From Alphaproteobacteria bacterium (GTDB lineage: Bacteria; Pseudomonadota; Alphaproteobacteria; Rhizobiales; Xanthobacteraceae), in contig VGEP01000002.1 of assembly GCA_016869215.1 (NCBI GenBank), positions 1 to 64,000 on the forward strand: DNA of 64,000 nucleotides, read 5' to 3'. The notes beneath the pieces are model-generated. The model saw only the letters and a program-made list of their open reading frames with translations, was not told where the DNA came from and made no database searches. Below are positions 9,526-20,041 of the stretch, piece by piece. Positions within the stretch are counted from its first letter, which is position 1, and the number at the start of each line of letters is the position of its first letter. The position numbers and the translations under genes are program-made.

Positions 9526-9848
9526 GCGGCATCGAGGATCTCGACGGCGACCTGCCCGACCGCCGCGAACCCTCGGACGCGGTGGTTCGTGTGCTGGAAA
9601 TCGTCAACAAGAAGGGCCTGCATGCCCGCGCTTCGGCAAGGTTCGTGCAGACCGCCGAACGCTTCGACGCCACGATCCGAGTGACGCGCGGCGCAGAGAC
9701 GGTCGGCGGCACATCGATCATGGGCCTGATGATGCTGGCCGCAGCGCCCGGCACCACCATCCGGGTGGAGGCGACCGGTGCGGAAGCCACGGCCGCCGTC
9801 GACGCCCTGACAAAGCTGGTCGAATCCGGGTTTGGCGAGGACGATTGA
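9522..9848 (+). CDS. ptsH: Phosphocarrier protein HPr
   Basis: The 108-residue protein carries the PEP-dependent phosphorylation histidine in KKGLHARAS (H34) and the HprK-targeted serine in GGTSIMGLMML (S65). The usual HPr is about 88 residues; the extra 20 at the N-terminus are acidic (EDLDGDLPDR) and may be a local addition. It overlaps the EIIA stop by four bases. Together with hprK it forms a phosphate relay that ends in regulation. The gene for enzyme I (PtsP) is not in the window. Confidence 0.95.
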   Translation: MSGIEDLDGDLPDRREPSDAVVRVLEIVNKKGLHARASARFVQTAERFDATIRVTRGAETVGGTSIMGLMMLAAAPGTTIRVEATGAEATAAVDALTKLVESGFGEDD

Positions 9849-9863
9849 GGGCCGGCGGCCCTC
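9847..9863 (+). terminator. GC hairpin after ptsH (weak terminator or processing site)
   Basis: A perfect 7-bp stem, GAGGGCC-GGC-GGCCCTC, begins at the ptsH stop codon. There is no T-tract, so it is at most a partial terminator or an RNA-stability element. Confidence 0.35.
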
Positions 9864-9880
9864 CATCGGGCGGCCAGCCT

Positions 9881-9900
9881 ATATAAAGATTTCTTTATAT
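9881..9900. promoter_or_regulatory. Candidate operator upstream of ahcY (perfect AT-rich dyad)
   Basis: The sequence ATATAAAGA-TT-TCTTTATAT is a perfect 9+9 dyad in otherwise GC-rich DNA, about 143 bp upstream of the ahcY ATG. Its symmetry and composition fit an ArsR-family operator. SahR, an ArsR-type regulator that senses S-adenosylhomocysteine, is known to control ahcY in Proteobacteria and is my preferred candidate. No such regulator gene lies in the window. Confidence 0.6.
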
Positions 9901-9964
9901 CCTCATTGCACCGCCGGATTGGCCCTGCTATAGCCACCCGCGACGAGGCTGGGCCAAGCCTGTC

Positions 9965-9994
9965 GCGCCAAAACGTGTGGCGCCAAAACGTGTC
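9965..9994 (+). repeat. Tandem 15-bp repeat in the ahcY leader
   Basis: Two copies of GCGCCAAAACGTGT plus one base lie head to tail, with a third partial copy (GCACCAAG) after them. It sits between the dyad and the ahcY start. It could be a leader-RNA or binding-site repeat, or replication slippage. Confidence 0.6.
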
Positions 9995-10042
9995 GCACCA
10001 AGCCCGGCCGCTTCCGCCATTCCAGCCTCAATAAGGATCGCC

Positions 10043-11479
10043 ATGACCGCCGCCGCGAACAAGAAGCCTGCGCCCGCCACCGAATACATCGTCAAGGACA
10101 TCGGGCTCGCCGACTTCGGCCGCAAGGAAATCTCGCTCGCCGAGACGGAGATGCCGGGCCTGATGGCCACCCGCGAGGAGTTCGGCCCGAAGCAACCGCT
10201 GAAGGGCGCGCGCATCGCAGGCTCTCTGCACATGACGATCCAGACCGCGGTGCTGATCGAGACGCTGGTCGCGCTCGGCGCCGACGTTCGCTGGGTGTCG
10301 TGCAACATCTATTCGACGCAGGACCACGCGGCCGCTGCGGTCGCCGCGGCAGGCGTGCCTGTGTTCGCGGTCAAGGGCGAAACGCTGAAGGATTACTGGG
10401 ACTACACCGCCAAGCTGTTCGACTGGCACGGCGGCGGCTATCCGAACATGATCCTCGACGACGGCGGCGACGCCACCATGTTCGTGCATCTCGGCGTGCG
10501 CGCCGAGAAGGGCGACACCGCGTTCCTCGACAAGCCGGGCTCCGAGGAAGAGGAAGTGTTCTTTGCGCTGCTCAAGCGCCTCCTGAAGGAAAAGTCGAAG
10601 GGCTACTTCGCCGAGATTGCGAAAAGCATCAAGGGCGTCTCGGAAGAGACCACGACGGGTGTCCACCGCCTCTACGACATGCAGAAGGCCGGCACGCTGC
10701 TGTGGCCCGCGATCAACGTCAACGACTCGGTCACCAAGTCGAAGTTCGACAACCTCTATGGCTGCCGTGAATCGCTGGTCGACGGCATCCGCCGCGGCAC
10801 CGACGTGATGATGTCGGGGAAGGTCGCGATGGTCGCGGGCTTCGGCGACGTCGGAAAGGGCTCGGCGGCGTCGCTGCGCCAGGCCGGCTGCCGCGTGATG
10901 GTCTCCGAGGTCGATCCGATCTGCGCGCTGCAGGCCGCGATGGAAGGCTATCAAGTCGTGACCATGGAGGACGCGGCCCCGATCGCCGACATCTTCGTCA
11001 CCGCGACCGGCAACAAGGACATCATCACCATCGACCACATGCGCAAGATGAAGGACCGCGCCATCGTCTGCAACATCGGTCACTTCGACAACGAGATCCA
11101 GATCGCCTCGCTGAAGAACCTGAAATGGAACAACGTGAAGCCGCAGGTGGACGAGATCGAGTTCCCCGATGGCCACCGCATCATCCTGTTGTCGGAAGGC
11201 CGCCTGGTGAACCTCGGCAACGCCATGGGCCATCCTTCGTTTGTGATGTCGGCGTCGTTCACCAACCAGACGCTGGCGCAGATCGAACTTTATGCGAACA
11301 ACAAGGACGGCAAGTTCAAGAAGGAAGTCTACGTGCTGCCGAAGGCGCTCGACGAGAAGGTCGCGCGGCTGCACCTCGCCAAGATCGGCGTAAAGCTGAC
11401 CGAGTTGCGCAAGGACCAGGCCGACTATATCGGCGTGCCGCAGCAGGGTCCGTTCAAGAGCGATCACTACCGGTATTGA
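10043..11479 (+). CDS. ahcY: Adenosylhomocysteinase
   Basis: The 478-residue cytoplasmic enzyme hydrolyses S-adenosylhomocysteine to adenosine and homocysteine, keeping the methyl cycle running. Signatures include [16 protein letters not shown] near 56-71, the NAD-binding loop [19 protein letters not shown] and the C-terminal PFKSDHYRY, in which the Lys/Tyr tail completes the partner subunit's NAD site. The ATG at 10043 follows AAGGATCGCC. Upstream in-frame codons lie in the tandem repeat and are unlikely to be used. A perfect dyad upstream suggests dedicated repression, and a terminator follows at 11538. Its place after chvG-hprK-EIIA-ptsH is conserved in the order. Confidence 0.97.
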   Translation: MTAAANKKPAPATEYIVKDIGLADFGRKEISLAETEMPGLMATREEFGPKQPLKGARIAGSLHMTIQTAVLIETLVALGADVRWVSCNIYSTQDHAAAAVAAAGVPVFAVKGETLKDYWDYTAKLFDWHGGGYPNMILDDGGDATMFVHLGVRAEKGDTAFLDKPGSEEEEVFFALLKRLLKEKSKGYFAEIAKSIKGVSEETTTGVHRLYDMQKAGTLLWPAINVNDSVTKSKFDNLYGCRESLVDGIRRGTDVMMSGKVAMVAGFGDVGKGSAASLRQAGCRVMVSEVDPICALQAAMEGYQVVTMEDAAPIADIFVTATGNKDIITIDHMRKMKDRAIVCNIGHFDNEIQIASLKNLKWNNVKPQVDEIEFPDGHRIILLSEGRLVNLGNAMGHPSFVMSASFTNQTLAQIELYANNKDGKFKKEVYVLPKALDEKVARLHLAKIGVKLTELRKDQADYIGVPQQGPFKSDHYRY

Positions 11480-11537
11480 GCGCAGCGGCGGCTAACGACC
11501 GCCGCCCTGGTAGATTTTCCGCGCGTTGGTAAACGAG

Positions 11538-11570
11538 AGTTCCCGGCACGCCCGTGCCGGGAACTTTGTT
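11538..11570 (+). terminator. Rho-independent terminator of ahcY
   Basis: The hairpin GTTCCCGGCAC ... GTGCCGGGAAC (11539-11564, short GCCC loop) is followed by TTTGTT. It lies about 60 bp after the ahcY stop. Confidence 0.75.
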
Positions 11571-11689
11571 CCATGCATCGTGTTCCATGTGCAGGAGCCC
11601 GGATTCCGCTTCGTATTGTGGACACAATCGCGTGACACTTGCGCGCGCTGATTTGCGCGGAGGCGCGCTCGCAAAATTCGAGAGGGACG

Positions 11690-11917
11690 ATGAAAGGCAC
11701 TATTGTCGCTATTCTGCTTTGCACTTCCGCCACTGTCGCCGGCGCGGTCGACATGAAGAGTCTCGCGCCATGCAAGCCCGCCGCGGCGAAGTTCTGCGAC
11801 AAGTCGAAAGGCATGACGATGGCGAGCCTCATGCAATGCGGAGCGATCCTCGCGGGCTTGAGGCATCGGGTCGGCAGCCAGTGCCGCGAGGCGCTGCGGC
11901 GCTACGGTCAGCTTTGA
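11690..11917 (+). CDS. Small secreted four-cysteine protein
   Basis: A 75-residue product starts at the ATG at 11690, preceded by GAGAGGGA. Residues 1-18 (MKGTIVAILLCTSATVAGA) are a signal peptide, leaving a mature chain of about 56 residues. This has cysteines in LAPCKPAAAKFC, MQCGAIL and SQCRE, a spacing like cysteine-rich-repeat domains, and probably forms two disulfides in the periplasm. Function unknown. It lies alone between the ahcY terminator and a dispersed repeat. Confidence 0.55.
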   Translation: MKGTIVAILLCTSATVAGAVDMKSLAPCKPAAAKFCDKSKGMTMASLMQCGAILAGLRHRVGSQCREALRRYGQL

Positions 11918-11934
11918 CCGCCGGGCTTCCTTTT

Positions 11935-11986
11935 CGAGCGTGATCTTGTCCGAAAACCGGTTCCCGCTTTTCGGGATCGTGATCTA
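11935..11986 (+). repeat. Dispersed intergenic repeat, family B, copy 1
   Basis: The segment from GAGCGTGATCTTGTCCG through AAAACCGGTTCCCG to CGGGATCGTGATC repeats at 35843-35893 with only a few changes. Its ends form an imperfect dyad (GAGCRTGATC/GATCGTGMTC). This is a REP-like element typical of the order. Confidence 0.8.
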
Positions 11987-13513
11987 AGGCCGCGGCGGCA
12001 CGACAATGATCGCGTAGCGCTCGCTGCGGCCCGCGACTCCGAAATAGCTGCGCGAAATCTCCACATCGACGCGCGGGCCGCCGAGCCCGTAGGCGCTGGC
12101 CGCCACCGGGCACGTCGGGTCGGCGGCGTGGCAGACGATCGCCATGCCCTCGCGCCGCAGCCGCTCGACGTCGATCCAGGGCGCGGCCTTGCGGTTGAAC
12201 TCGGGGAAGGCCGACGGCCTGCCCGGCAGATAGAACGCCACGCCATAGGCGAGATCGGCGTCACCGCCGACAGTGCGCAGCGGCCAGTCGGTGCGCCTGC
12301 GCCATTCGTGCGCGACGCGTTGCGCCAGCAGGTCGGAATGAACCGCGGCCGGCTGGCCGCCGGCGCGATGGATGACATACGAAATGCCGGGCGCGACGGC
12401 GACCATCGCGACGGGGAGAGCGATTGCGAAGGCAATGAGGTGCAAGAGGGCACGGTGATCGACCGCAACCAGCGGCGACGACAGCAGCACCACCGGCATC
12501 AGCGCCCAGGCCGACATGGACCAGAGCGATGTGATGCGCACGCCCGCGAGCGGCGCGCAAACCACCGGCAGCAGCAGCGGCAGCCAGAATGCCATGGCTG
12601 CCAGCCGCCGCTCCTGAGTAGCGGGAACAAGCATGTCGGCCGCGGCAAGGCGGCTCGGCCGCGTCGCTGCAAGCCCCAGCACCACGGCGAGCGCCGCGTA
12701 GCCGGCCGAACCCGCGAGATAGCCGCCGACGGCCGACAACGCGGATGCAAACGTGGCGCTGCCGCGTGCCGATGCATAGGCGAACGGCGCGAAGTCGTTG
12801 ACGGCGAGCCACGCGAGATGCGGCGCGAGCGCAAGCGCACCGACAGCGGCGGTCACGTAAGGCGCGGGCGACCGGAAATAGGCCACGCGGCGGGAATCGA
12901 TCAGCGCGGCGAGAACCAGGCCCAGCACCAGCACGACCGACCAGTACTTGCCGAGTATCGCGCCTGCGGCGGCGAGACCCGCGAGCGCGGCCCACAGCGG
13001 GCTGCGCCGCTCGTATGAGCGAAGAAAGCACAGAGCCGCCGCCGCCCACATCGGCAGCAGCACGCTGTTGGCGTTGTATTTGAGCGCGTGGAAATTGAAG
13101 AACGGCACCAGCATCAGAAGCACCAGCGCCAGCACGCGCTTGTCGCCGTCGAGATAGTCGCCCGCCAGATGCCACGCGATCCAGAGCGCTACGCCCACGA
13201 CGGCCATGGACAGGAGATAGAAGGCCCAGTCCGCGGCCGGAAACACCGCGAACCAGACCGCGGCGATCCACGCCGACAGGGGCGGATGCTTGGGATAACC
13301 GAGCGCAAGCTCGCGCGCCCAGGCGGCAACCTCGGTCATATCGACATGCAAATCCTGGCTCGACTTCGCCAGCACGCCGTACAGCGTCCAGATCGCCACG
13401 TAGCCGGCCAGAACGGCGACGACCGTCCGCTCGCGCCGCGCCGGATCGGTCAACGCCGCGGCCAGGCCTTCGGCCGGCGCGAGGAGGCGGCTGGATGGCG
13501 AAGGCTCGGTCAT
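11984..13513 (-). CDS. Integral membrane glycosyltransferase, family 39 / PMT-like
   Basis: The 509-residue protein from the ATG at 13513 has about ten transmembrane helices. Its first periplasmic loop carries DLHVDMTEVAAWA and KHPPLSAW. The acidic loop followed by HPPL is the hallmark of GT39/ArnT-like enzymes, which transfer sugars from a polyprenyl-phosphate donor on the outer face of the inner membrane. A soluble C-terminal domain of about 130 residues follows the last helix. The acceptor (lipid A, glycan or protein) cannot be read. An in-frame upstream ATG at 13600 would add a charged tail and is less likely. It is divergent from the amidotransferase at 13693. Confidence 0.82.
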   Translation of the reverse strand: MTEPSPSSRLLAPAEGLAAALTDPARRERTVVAVLAGYVAIWTLYGVLAKSSQDLHVDMTEVAAWARELALGYPKHPPLSAWIAAVWFAVFPAADWAFYLLSMAVVGVALWIAWHLAGDYLDGDKRVLALVLLMLVPFFNFHALKYNANSVLLPMWAAAALCFLRSYERRSPLWAALAGLAAAGAILGKYWSVVLVLGLVLAALIDSRRVAYFRSPAPYVTAAVGALALAPHLAWLAVNDFAPFAYASARGSATFASALSAVGGYLAGSAGYAALAVVLGLAATRPSRLAAADMLVPATQERRLAAMAFWLPLLLPVVCAPLAGVRITSLWSMSAWALMPVVLLSSPLVAVDHRALLHLIAFAIALPVAMVAVAPGISYVIHRAGGQPAAVHSDLLAQRVAHEWRRRTDWPLRTVGGDADLAYGVAFYLPGRPSAFPEFNRKAAPWIDVERLRREGMAIVCHAADPTCPVAASAYGLGGPRVDVEISRSYFGVAGRSERYAIIVVPPRP

Positions 13514-13692
13514 AGTGCGAGGCTCATCGGCCGCGGCGCGGGTTTCGCAGAGGGGGCGCCGGCCTTGGCGGGCCGGAGCCGGGATTCTATCGCACGGCAC
13601 GAGCCGACGGGACAGTTGCCGCCACGATGCCGCATTGTTTGTGCACTCTGCCTTCGGTGTTAGAATTTTCCCGAGATTCGCCGAATCGGACG

Positions 13693-14484
13693 ATGTGCCG
13701 CTGGATTGCCTATCACGGCGAGACGACCTCCCTGGACCGATACGTCACGGAGCCGTCGCATTCGCTGGTGGTGCAGAGCCTGAAGGCGCTGGAATCGGCG
13801 GGCAGCACCAACGGCGACGGGTTCGGCCTCGGCTGGTACGGCGACCGCGACGAACCGGGCCTCTATCGCGAGGTGCGTCCGGCCTGGTCGGACGAGAACC
13901 TGCGGCACCTGTGCCGCCACATCCGTTCGCACCTGTTCTTCGCGCACGTCCGCGCCTCGACCGGCACGCCCACGACGCGGCCGAACTGCCATCCGTTTTC
14001 GCACGGGCGCTGGATGTTCATGCACAACGGCCAGATCGGCGACTGGACGCTGATCCGCCGCCGGGTCGAGGCGATGATCCCCGATTCGATCTACGGCTCG
14101 CGCCACGGCACCACGGACTCGGAGGCGGTATTCCTGGCGATCCTGGGCGCCGGCGCCGAGGACGATCCGCTGGCCGCGACCGAACACGCACTCGCCACCA
14201 TCGCGGAGATGGTCCGCGATAGTGGAACCCGGGAGCCGCTGCGCTTCACCGCGGCCCTGAGCGACGGCCGCAACCTCTACGCCTTCCGCTACGCCAACAA
14301 CGAAACGTCGAACTCGCTCTACTACCGCGAGACGGGCGCAGGCGTCGTCATCGTGTCCGAGCCGCTCGACATGGAGCGCGCGTTCTGGAAGCCGGTGCCG
14401 CACAGTCACGCGCTGGTGGTCCGCGCGGGCGAGCGGGTGCAGACGCGGCCGTTCCTGGCCGAGCGTCCGATCGCGGCTGAGTGA
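13693..14484 (+). CDS. Class II glutamine amidotransferase (YafJ-like)
   Basis: The start at 13693 gives MCRWIAYHG, so removal of Met exposes the catalytic N-terminal Cys. This is the reason for rejecting upstream starts. The 263-residue protein contains NGDGFGLGWYG, FAHVRAST and the NCHPF/FMHNGQIG segments that hold the glutaminase site. It is a stand-alone N-terminal nucleophile hydrolase domain with no synthase domain. In relatives it works with a partner, as EgtC does in ergothioneine synthesis, but no partner is nearby. Its stop codon is close to the next gene on the same strand. Confidence 0.88.
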   Translation: MCRWIAYHGETTSLDRYVTEPSHSLVVQSLKALESAGSTNGDGFGLGWYGDRDEPGLYREVRPAWSDENLRHLCRHIRSHLFFAHVRASTGTPTTRPNCHPFSHGRWMFMHNGQIGDWTLIRRRVEAMIPDSIYGSRHGTTDSEAVFLAILGAGAEDDPLAATEHALATIAEMVRDSGTREPLRFTAALSDGRNLYAFRYANNETSNSLYYRETGAGVVIVSEPLDMERAFWKPVPHSHALVVRAGERVQTRPFLAERPIAAE

Positions 14485-14642
14485 CCGGCGCTGCAGCAGA
14501 CTGCACCACGCCCGGGCGCCACATCCGGACGATCCAACGGACTTCGCAATTGCCGCAGCGCCAAAGCGGCCATATTGTTTTGTCCGGCAAGTTACGCGCG
14601 ACGGCGAGCAGAGCCCGTCGCGGAGCGAAGGCTGCCGCGCCC

Positions 14643-15437
14643 ATGCTGGCGACCAGCAAAGTGCTTGATTGGGTCGGGGCCGTCGTCGCCCGCCAGTTGT
14701 CCAAGCCGACCAGCGGCTACGAACCCTATGCCGCCGCGCGGCCCGAACTCGTGGCCATGACAATCCGGCCGGCGGATGTCCTGCTGGTCGAGGGACGGCG
14801 TTCCAAGATCAATGCCGCGATCCGCTATCTGACGCAGTCGACGTGGTCGCATTCGGCGCTCTACGTCGGGCTCGGCGCAAACCTCGGCGAGCGCGACGGC
14901 GAACCGCTGGTGCTGGTCGAGGCGGAACTGGGCAAGGGCGTGATCGCGTCGCCGCTGTCCAAATACGCGACGTTCAACACCCGCATCTGCCGGCCGGTCG
15001 GCCTCACACCTGAGGATCGCACCGCCGTCGCGCGATACGCCGTCGAGCGCATCGGTCACGACTACGACCTCAAGAACATCATCGATCTGATGCGGTACTT
15101 TCTGCCGCAGCCGCCGGTGCCGGAACGCTGGCGCCGGCGCATGATCGCGCTCGGATCGGGCGAGCCGACGCGCGCCATCTGCTCGACGCTGATCGCGCAG
15201 GCGTTCGAGTCGGTGCGCTATCCCATTCTACCCGAGGTCAAACGCGTCGATGACGAAAGCCGCAGCGAGATCCTGCATATCCGTCATCACTCCCTTTACG
15301 ACCCGCGCGATTTCGACGTGTCGCCGTTCTTTGCCGTCGTCAAGCCGACGATCGAGACCGGCTTCGATTACAAGCAGATGGCGTGGGCCACCGATGCCGC
15401 ATCGTCCGGTGGCGCGCGAGCGTCCCGGCACGGCTGA
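14643..15437 (+). CDS. YiiX-like permuted papain-fold hydrolase (NlpC/P60 clan)
   Basis: The protein has 264 residues from the ATG at 14643; the upstream frame is open but unstructured. Key features are the DVLLVEGRRSKINAAIRYL start of the fold, STWSHSALYVG with the active-site His, EAELGKGV, and AICSTLIAQAF with the likely catalytic Cys. This His-before-Cys order is the circular permutation seen in YiiX/YebB proteins, which act on amides in lipids or peptidoglycan. There is no signal peptide, so it is probably cytoplasmic or peripheral. It follows the amidotransferase on the same strand and may be co-transcribed with it. Confidence 0.75.
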   Translation: MLATSKVLDWVGAVVARQLSKPTSGYEPYAAARPELVAMTIRPADVLLVEGRRSKINAAIRYLTQSTWSHSALYVGLGANLGERDGEPLVLVEAELGKGVIASPLSKYATFNTRICRPVGLTPEDRTAVARYAVERIGHDYDLKNIIDLMRYFLPQPPVPERWRRRMIALGSGEPTRAICSTLIAQAFESVRYPILPEVKRVDDESRSEILHIRHHSLYDPRDFDVSPFFAVVKPTIETGFDYKQMAWATDAASSGGARASRHG

Positions 15438-15557
15438 CGCCAAGGCCTGAAAGTGCCAAGACCTGAAATCGCCGAGACTTGGAAGCGCACGCCTGCGATG
15501 CTATCGACGCCGTTCAGGACGGCGCCGTGCAGCGCCGTGCAATGACGGGAGGATGGG

Positions 15558-16577
15558 ATGGTGTCGAGGCGCGAATTGGCGGTAGCCCTATGCGGAGCGC
15601 TCCTGCTCTCGGCCGGCGTACTTGATGCAAAGGCCGACTCGGTCGCCGACTTCTACAGGGGCAAGACCGTCAACGTGCTGATCGGCGTCGGCGTCGGCGG
15701 CGAATACGACATCCAGGCGCGCCTCGTTGCGCGGCACATCGGCAAGCACATCCCCGGCAATCCGACTGTGGTGGCGCAGAACATGACCGGCGCCGGCGGC
15801 CTGAAGATGCTCAACTATCTCTATTCCGTCGCGCCCCGCGACGGCACGCAGATCGGCATGATCCAGAACGCCTTCCCGGCTCTGCAGGCGGTCGGCCATC
15901 CCGGCGTGCAGTTCGACGCCGGCAAGATGCACTGGCTCGGCACGATCGCGCCGGTGGTCGAGACCATGGCGGTCTGGCACACGTCCGGAATCAAGAGCAT
16001 CGACGACGTGAAGAAGCGCGAGACGATTGCCGGAGCCTCGGCGCGCGGCGCGATCACCTTTTTCTATCCAGCGATGATGAACGAGCTGCTCGGCACCCGA
16101 TTCAAGATCGTTACCGGCTATCAGGGCGGCAATGCCATCAACCTCGCCATGGAGCGCGGCGAGGTGGAGGCGCGCAACAACACCTGGTCGAGCTGGAAGG
16201 CGACGCGGCCGGCCTGGCTCGCCGAGAAGAAAATCACGGTGATCGCGCAGGCCGGGCCGCGCGCGCCGGACCTCGACGCGCCGTCGGTCGAAGCGCTGGC
16301 GCGCACGCCGGAAGACCGGCAGCTGATCGAGCTGGTGGTGTCCGGCACCCAGTTCGGCCGCCCGATGACGACCAACGCCGGCGTGCCGGCCGAGCGGGTG
16401 AAGGCGCTGCGCGAGGCCTATGCCAGGACCATGAAGGACCCGGAGTTCCTGGCGGAAGCCAAGAAGCTGAACTTCGAGGTTAACCCTGTGCTCGGCGAGG
16501 CGATGCAGAAGACGGTCGAAAAGATTCTGGCGACGCCAAAGCCAATCGCGGCCCGGGCGAAGGGGTTGCTGGAGTAA
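15558..16577 (+). CDS. Bug-family (tripartite tricarboxylate transporter) periplasmic binding protein
   Basis: This is a 339-residue exported solute-binding protein with a signal peptide to about residue 26 (LLLSAGVLDAKA). The fold starts at DFYRGKTVNVLIGVGVGGEYD, a divergent form of the Bug signature in which VGGEYD replaces the usual AGGxxD. QNMTGAGGL and APRDGTQIGM follow. The ligand is probably a carboxylate. No TctA/TctB membrane genes are adjacent, so it is an orphan. An ATG with GGAGGATGGG upstream supports the start. It ends just before a large intergenic palindrome. Confidence 0.85.
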   Translation: MVSRRELAVALCGALLLSAGVLDAKADSVADFYRGKTVNVLIGVGVGGEYDIQARLVARHIGKHIPGNPTVVAQNMTGAGGLKMLNYLYSVAPRDGTQIGMIQNAFPALQAVGHPGVQFDAGKMHWLGTIAPVVETMAVWHTSGIKSIDDVKKRETIAGASARGAITFFYPAMMNELLGTRFKIVTGYQGGNAINLAMERGEVEARNNTWSSWKATRPAWLAEKKITVIAQAGPRAPDLDAPSVEALARTPEDRQLIELVVSGTQFGRPMTTNAGVPAERVKALREAYARTMKDPEFLAEAKKLNFEVNPVLGEAMQKTVEKILATPKPIAARAKGLLE

Positions 16578-16590
16578 CAGCGCTCGCTCC

Positions 16591-16696
16591 GTGTCCCGGG
16601 CGAGCGAAAGCGAGACCCGGGACCCCGGTTTCTTGCTTCCTTGTGTCAAACCGGGGTCCCGGCTCGCGCTCGCTCACGCTTGCTTGGCCGGGACAC
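16591..16696. repeat. Large intergenic palindrome, family C, copy 1
   Basis: A nested inverted repeat has outer arms GTGTCCCGG/CCGGGACAC and inner arms GGGACCCCGGTTT/AAACCGGGGTCCC around a short AT-richer loop. The same arms recur at 51242-51392. It ends about 46 bp before lepA and could form a long RNA hairpin. Confidence 0.8.
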
Positions 16697-16742
16697 GAAA
16701 CCATCCTTGCCGGTGCGGGTCGCCGGTGTTATCTGCCCGCCC

Positions 16743-18548
<1,806 letters not shown>

Positions 18549-18703
18549 CGCTCTGCGCCGGACTATGGCTGAAGATGGACGTTCAGCCCGCCCGCGGTTC
18601 GTTTCCCACCCGGCCGGCCGCCGTCGTTTGACGCCGATCAAGGCGGCGGTGCCTCGGATTTTCGATTATGATTTCCGATGCAGCGCCGCCGAGGAGCACC
18701 GCC

Positions 18704-19525
18704 ATGAGTTATTCCAGCATCATGGTCCATCTCGATCTGGACCAGCCGAACGATGCGCGGCTGCAGATCGCGGGCGAGCTGGCCGGCCGTTTCGAGGCGC
18801 GGCTGATCGGAATCGCGGCCGGGGTCGTGCAGCCGCTGTATTTCGCGGAGGGCGCGGCCGCCGAGTCGTTCCTCGAAAAAGACCGCGCTGCGATCGAAAG
18901 CCGGATCGCGGCCTGCGAAGCCGCCTTCCGTGCCGCACTCAAGGGTCATAGCCAGCCGCTGCAATGGCGCAGCGCGCTCGACCGGCCGGGCGACTACGTC
19001 GCCGAGCAGGCGCGCGCCGCCGACCTCATCGTCGTCGCGGGCCACCGCGAATGGATCGACCCGCTGCGCCAGGTCGACGCCGGAGAACTGGCATTGACCG
19101 CCGGCCGGCCGATTCTGGTGGTGCCGCCGGGCATCACGCGGCTCGGCGGGCAGAAAGTCCTGATCGCCTGGAAGGACACCCGCGAGGCGCGGCGCGCCGT
19201 CAGCGACGCGCTGCCGATGCTGCACAAGGCGACGGAGGTGGTCGTCGCCGAGATTTCCGAGCGCGACGCCGAACGCCCCGGCGCCAAGGACCGCGTTGCG
19301 GACGTCGCGGCCTGGCTCCGGCAGCGCGGCATTCCCGCCGCCTCGATCGCGACCAAGGCGCTGATCGGCGTGCCGGAGCAGATCGACATCATCGCGCAGG
19401 ACGAAGGCGCCGACCTGATCGTGGCCGGGGCCTACGGTCATTCGCGGCTGCGCGAATGGATTTTCGGCGGCGTCACGCACGGCCTGCTGTCCAACAGCAA
19501 GCGCTGCGTGCTGCTCGGCCACTAA
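18704..19525 (+). CDS. Universal stress protein, tandem UspA domains
   Basis: The 273-residue cytoplasmic protein has two UspA domains. The first (about 1-145) is degenerate, and the second ends in the nucleotide-binding motif GAYGHSRLREWIFGG with S/N-rich continuation LLSNSKRCVLLGH. The start at 18704 has GAGGAGCACC upstream. Double-Usp proteins bind ATP or other ligands and respond to stress; the specific role is not readable. It converges on ridA with a gap of only four bases. Confidence 0.9.
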   Translation: MSYSSIMVHLDLDQPNDARLQIAGELAGRFEARLIGIAAGVVQPLYFAEGAAAESFLEKDRAAIESRIAACEAAFRAALKGHSQPLQWRSALDRPGDYVAEQARAADLIVVAGHREWIDPLRQVDAGELALTAGRPILVVPPGITRLGGQKVLIAWKDTREARRAVSDALPMLHKATEVVVAEISERDAERPGAKDRVADVAAWLRQRGIPAASIATKALIGVPEQIDIIAQDEGADLIVAGAYGHSRLREWIFGGVTHGLLSNSKRCVLLGH

Positions 19526-19529
19526 GGCG

Positions 19530-19922
19530 CTATCCGCCGATCACCGCAACGCCCTGGATCTCGATCAGCATTCCGGGGCGGGCGAAGTTCGAAACCGTGA
19601 TCAACGCGCTCGCGGGATAGTTGCCGTCCGGAAAGAAGCCGGCCCGCATCGACACGAAGGTGTCGCCGTGGCGCGGGTCGATGATGAACACCGTCATGGT
19701 TACCATATTGGCGAGGCTTCCGCCCGCGCGCTTCAGCGTCTTGTCGATGAGGCTGAAGATGGTGCGGACCTGCGCCTCGAAATTCGCGGAAATGTCGTTG
19801 CCCTGCTCGTCGCGGGTCGCGGTCTGGCCAGCCAGCCAGACGGTCTTGCCGCCCTGGGTGATGACCGCCGGCGAATAGGCCCGCGACTTCTGCTGTTCCG
19901 ACTTTTCCATGTATTCGGCCAT
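19530..19922 (-). CDS. RidA/YjgF family deaminase-like protein
   Basis: The 130-residue protein carries the family core AGQTATRDEQGN, VTMTVFIIDP and the C-terminal LIEIQGVAV. RidA proteins hydrolyse reactive enamine/imine intermediates released by PLP enzymes; trimeric assembly is expected. The canonical catalytic arginine before the C-terminal E is not clearly present (PGMLIEIQG), so it may belong to a non-archetypal Rid subgroup. It converges with the UspA gene. Confidence 0.85.
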   Translation of the reverse strand: MAEYMEKSEQQKSRAYSPAVITQGGKTVWLAGQTATRDEQGNDISANFEAQVRTIFSLIDKTLKRAGGSLANMVTMTVFIIDPRHGDTFVSMRAGFFPDGNYPASALITVSNFARPGMLIEIQGVAVIGG

Positions 19923-20041
19923 GACCGTTCCTCGCCGATTGCGCGTTGGGGCGCATAGTCTAGCGAACGGAACCTGCCGGTGTCTGCCGGAACGGCCGCA
20001 ATGTGCTCGAAACCAAACCCGAGGCGCGAAGCGCGTTGCCG

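Noticed and set aside
9849-10042. A SAM or SAH riboswitch upstream of ahcY
   Set aside because: I could not find the expected pseudoknot or conserved core. The visible features are a DNA dyad and a tandem 15-bp repeat.
16641-16742. A longer LepA N-terminus beginning in the palindromic repeat
   Set aside because: LepA proteins begin just before [19 protein letters not shown]. The extra residues are repeat-derived.
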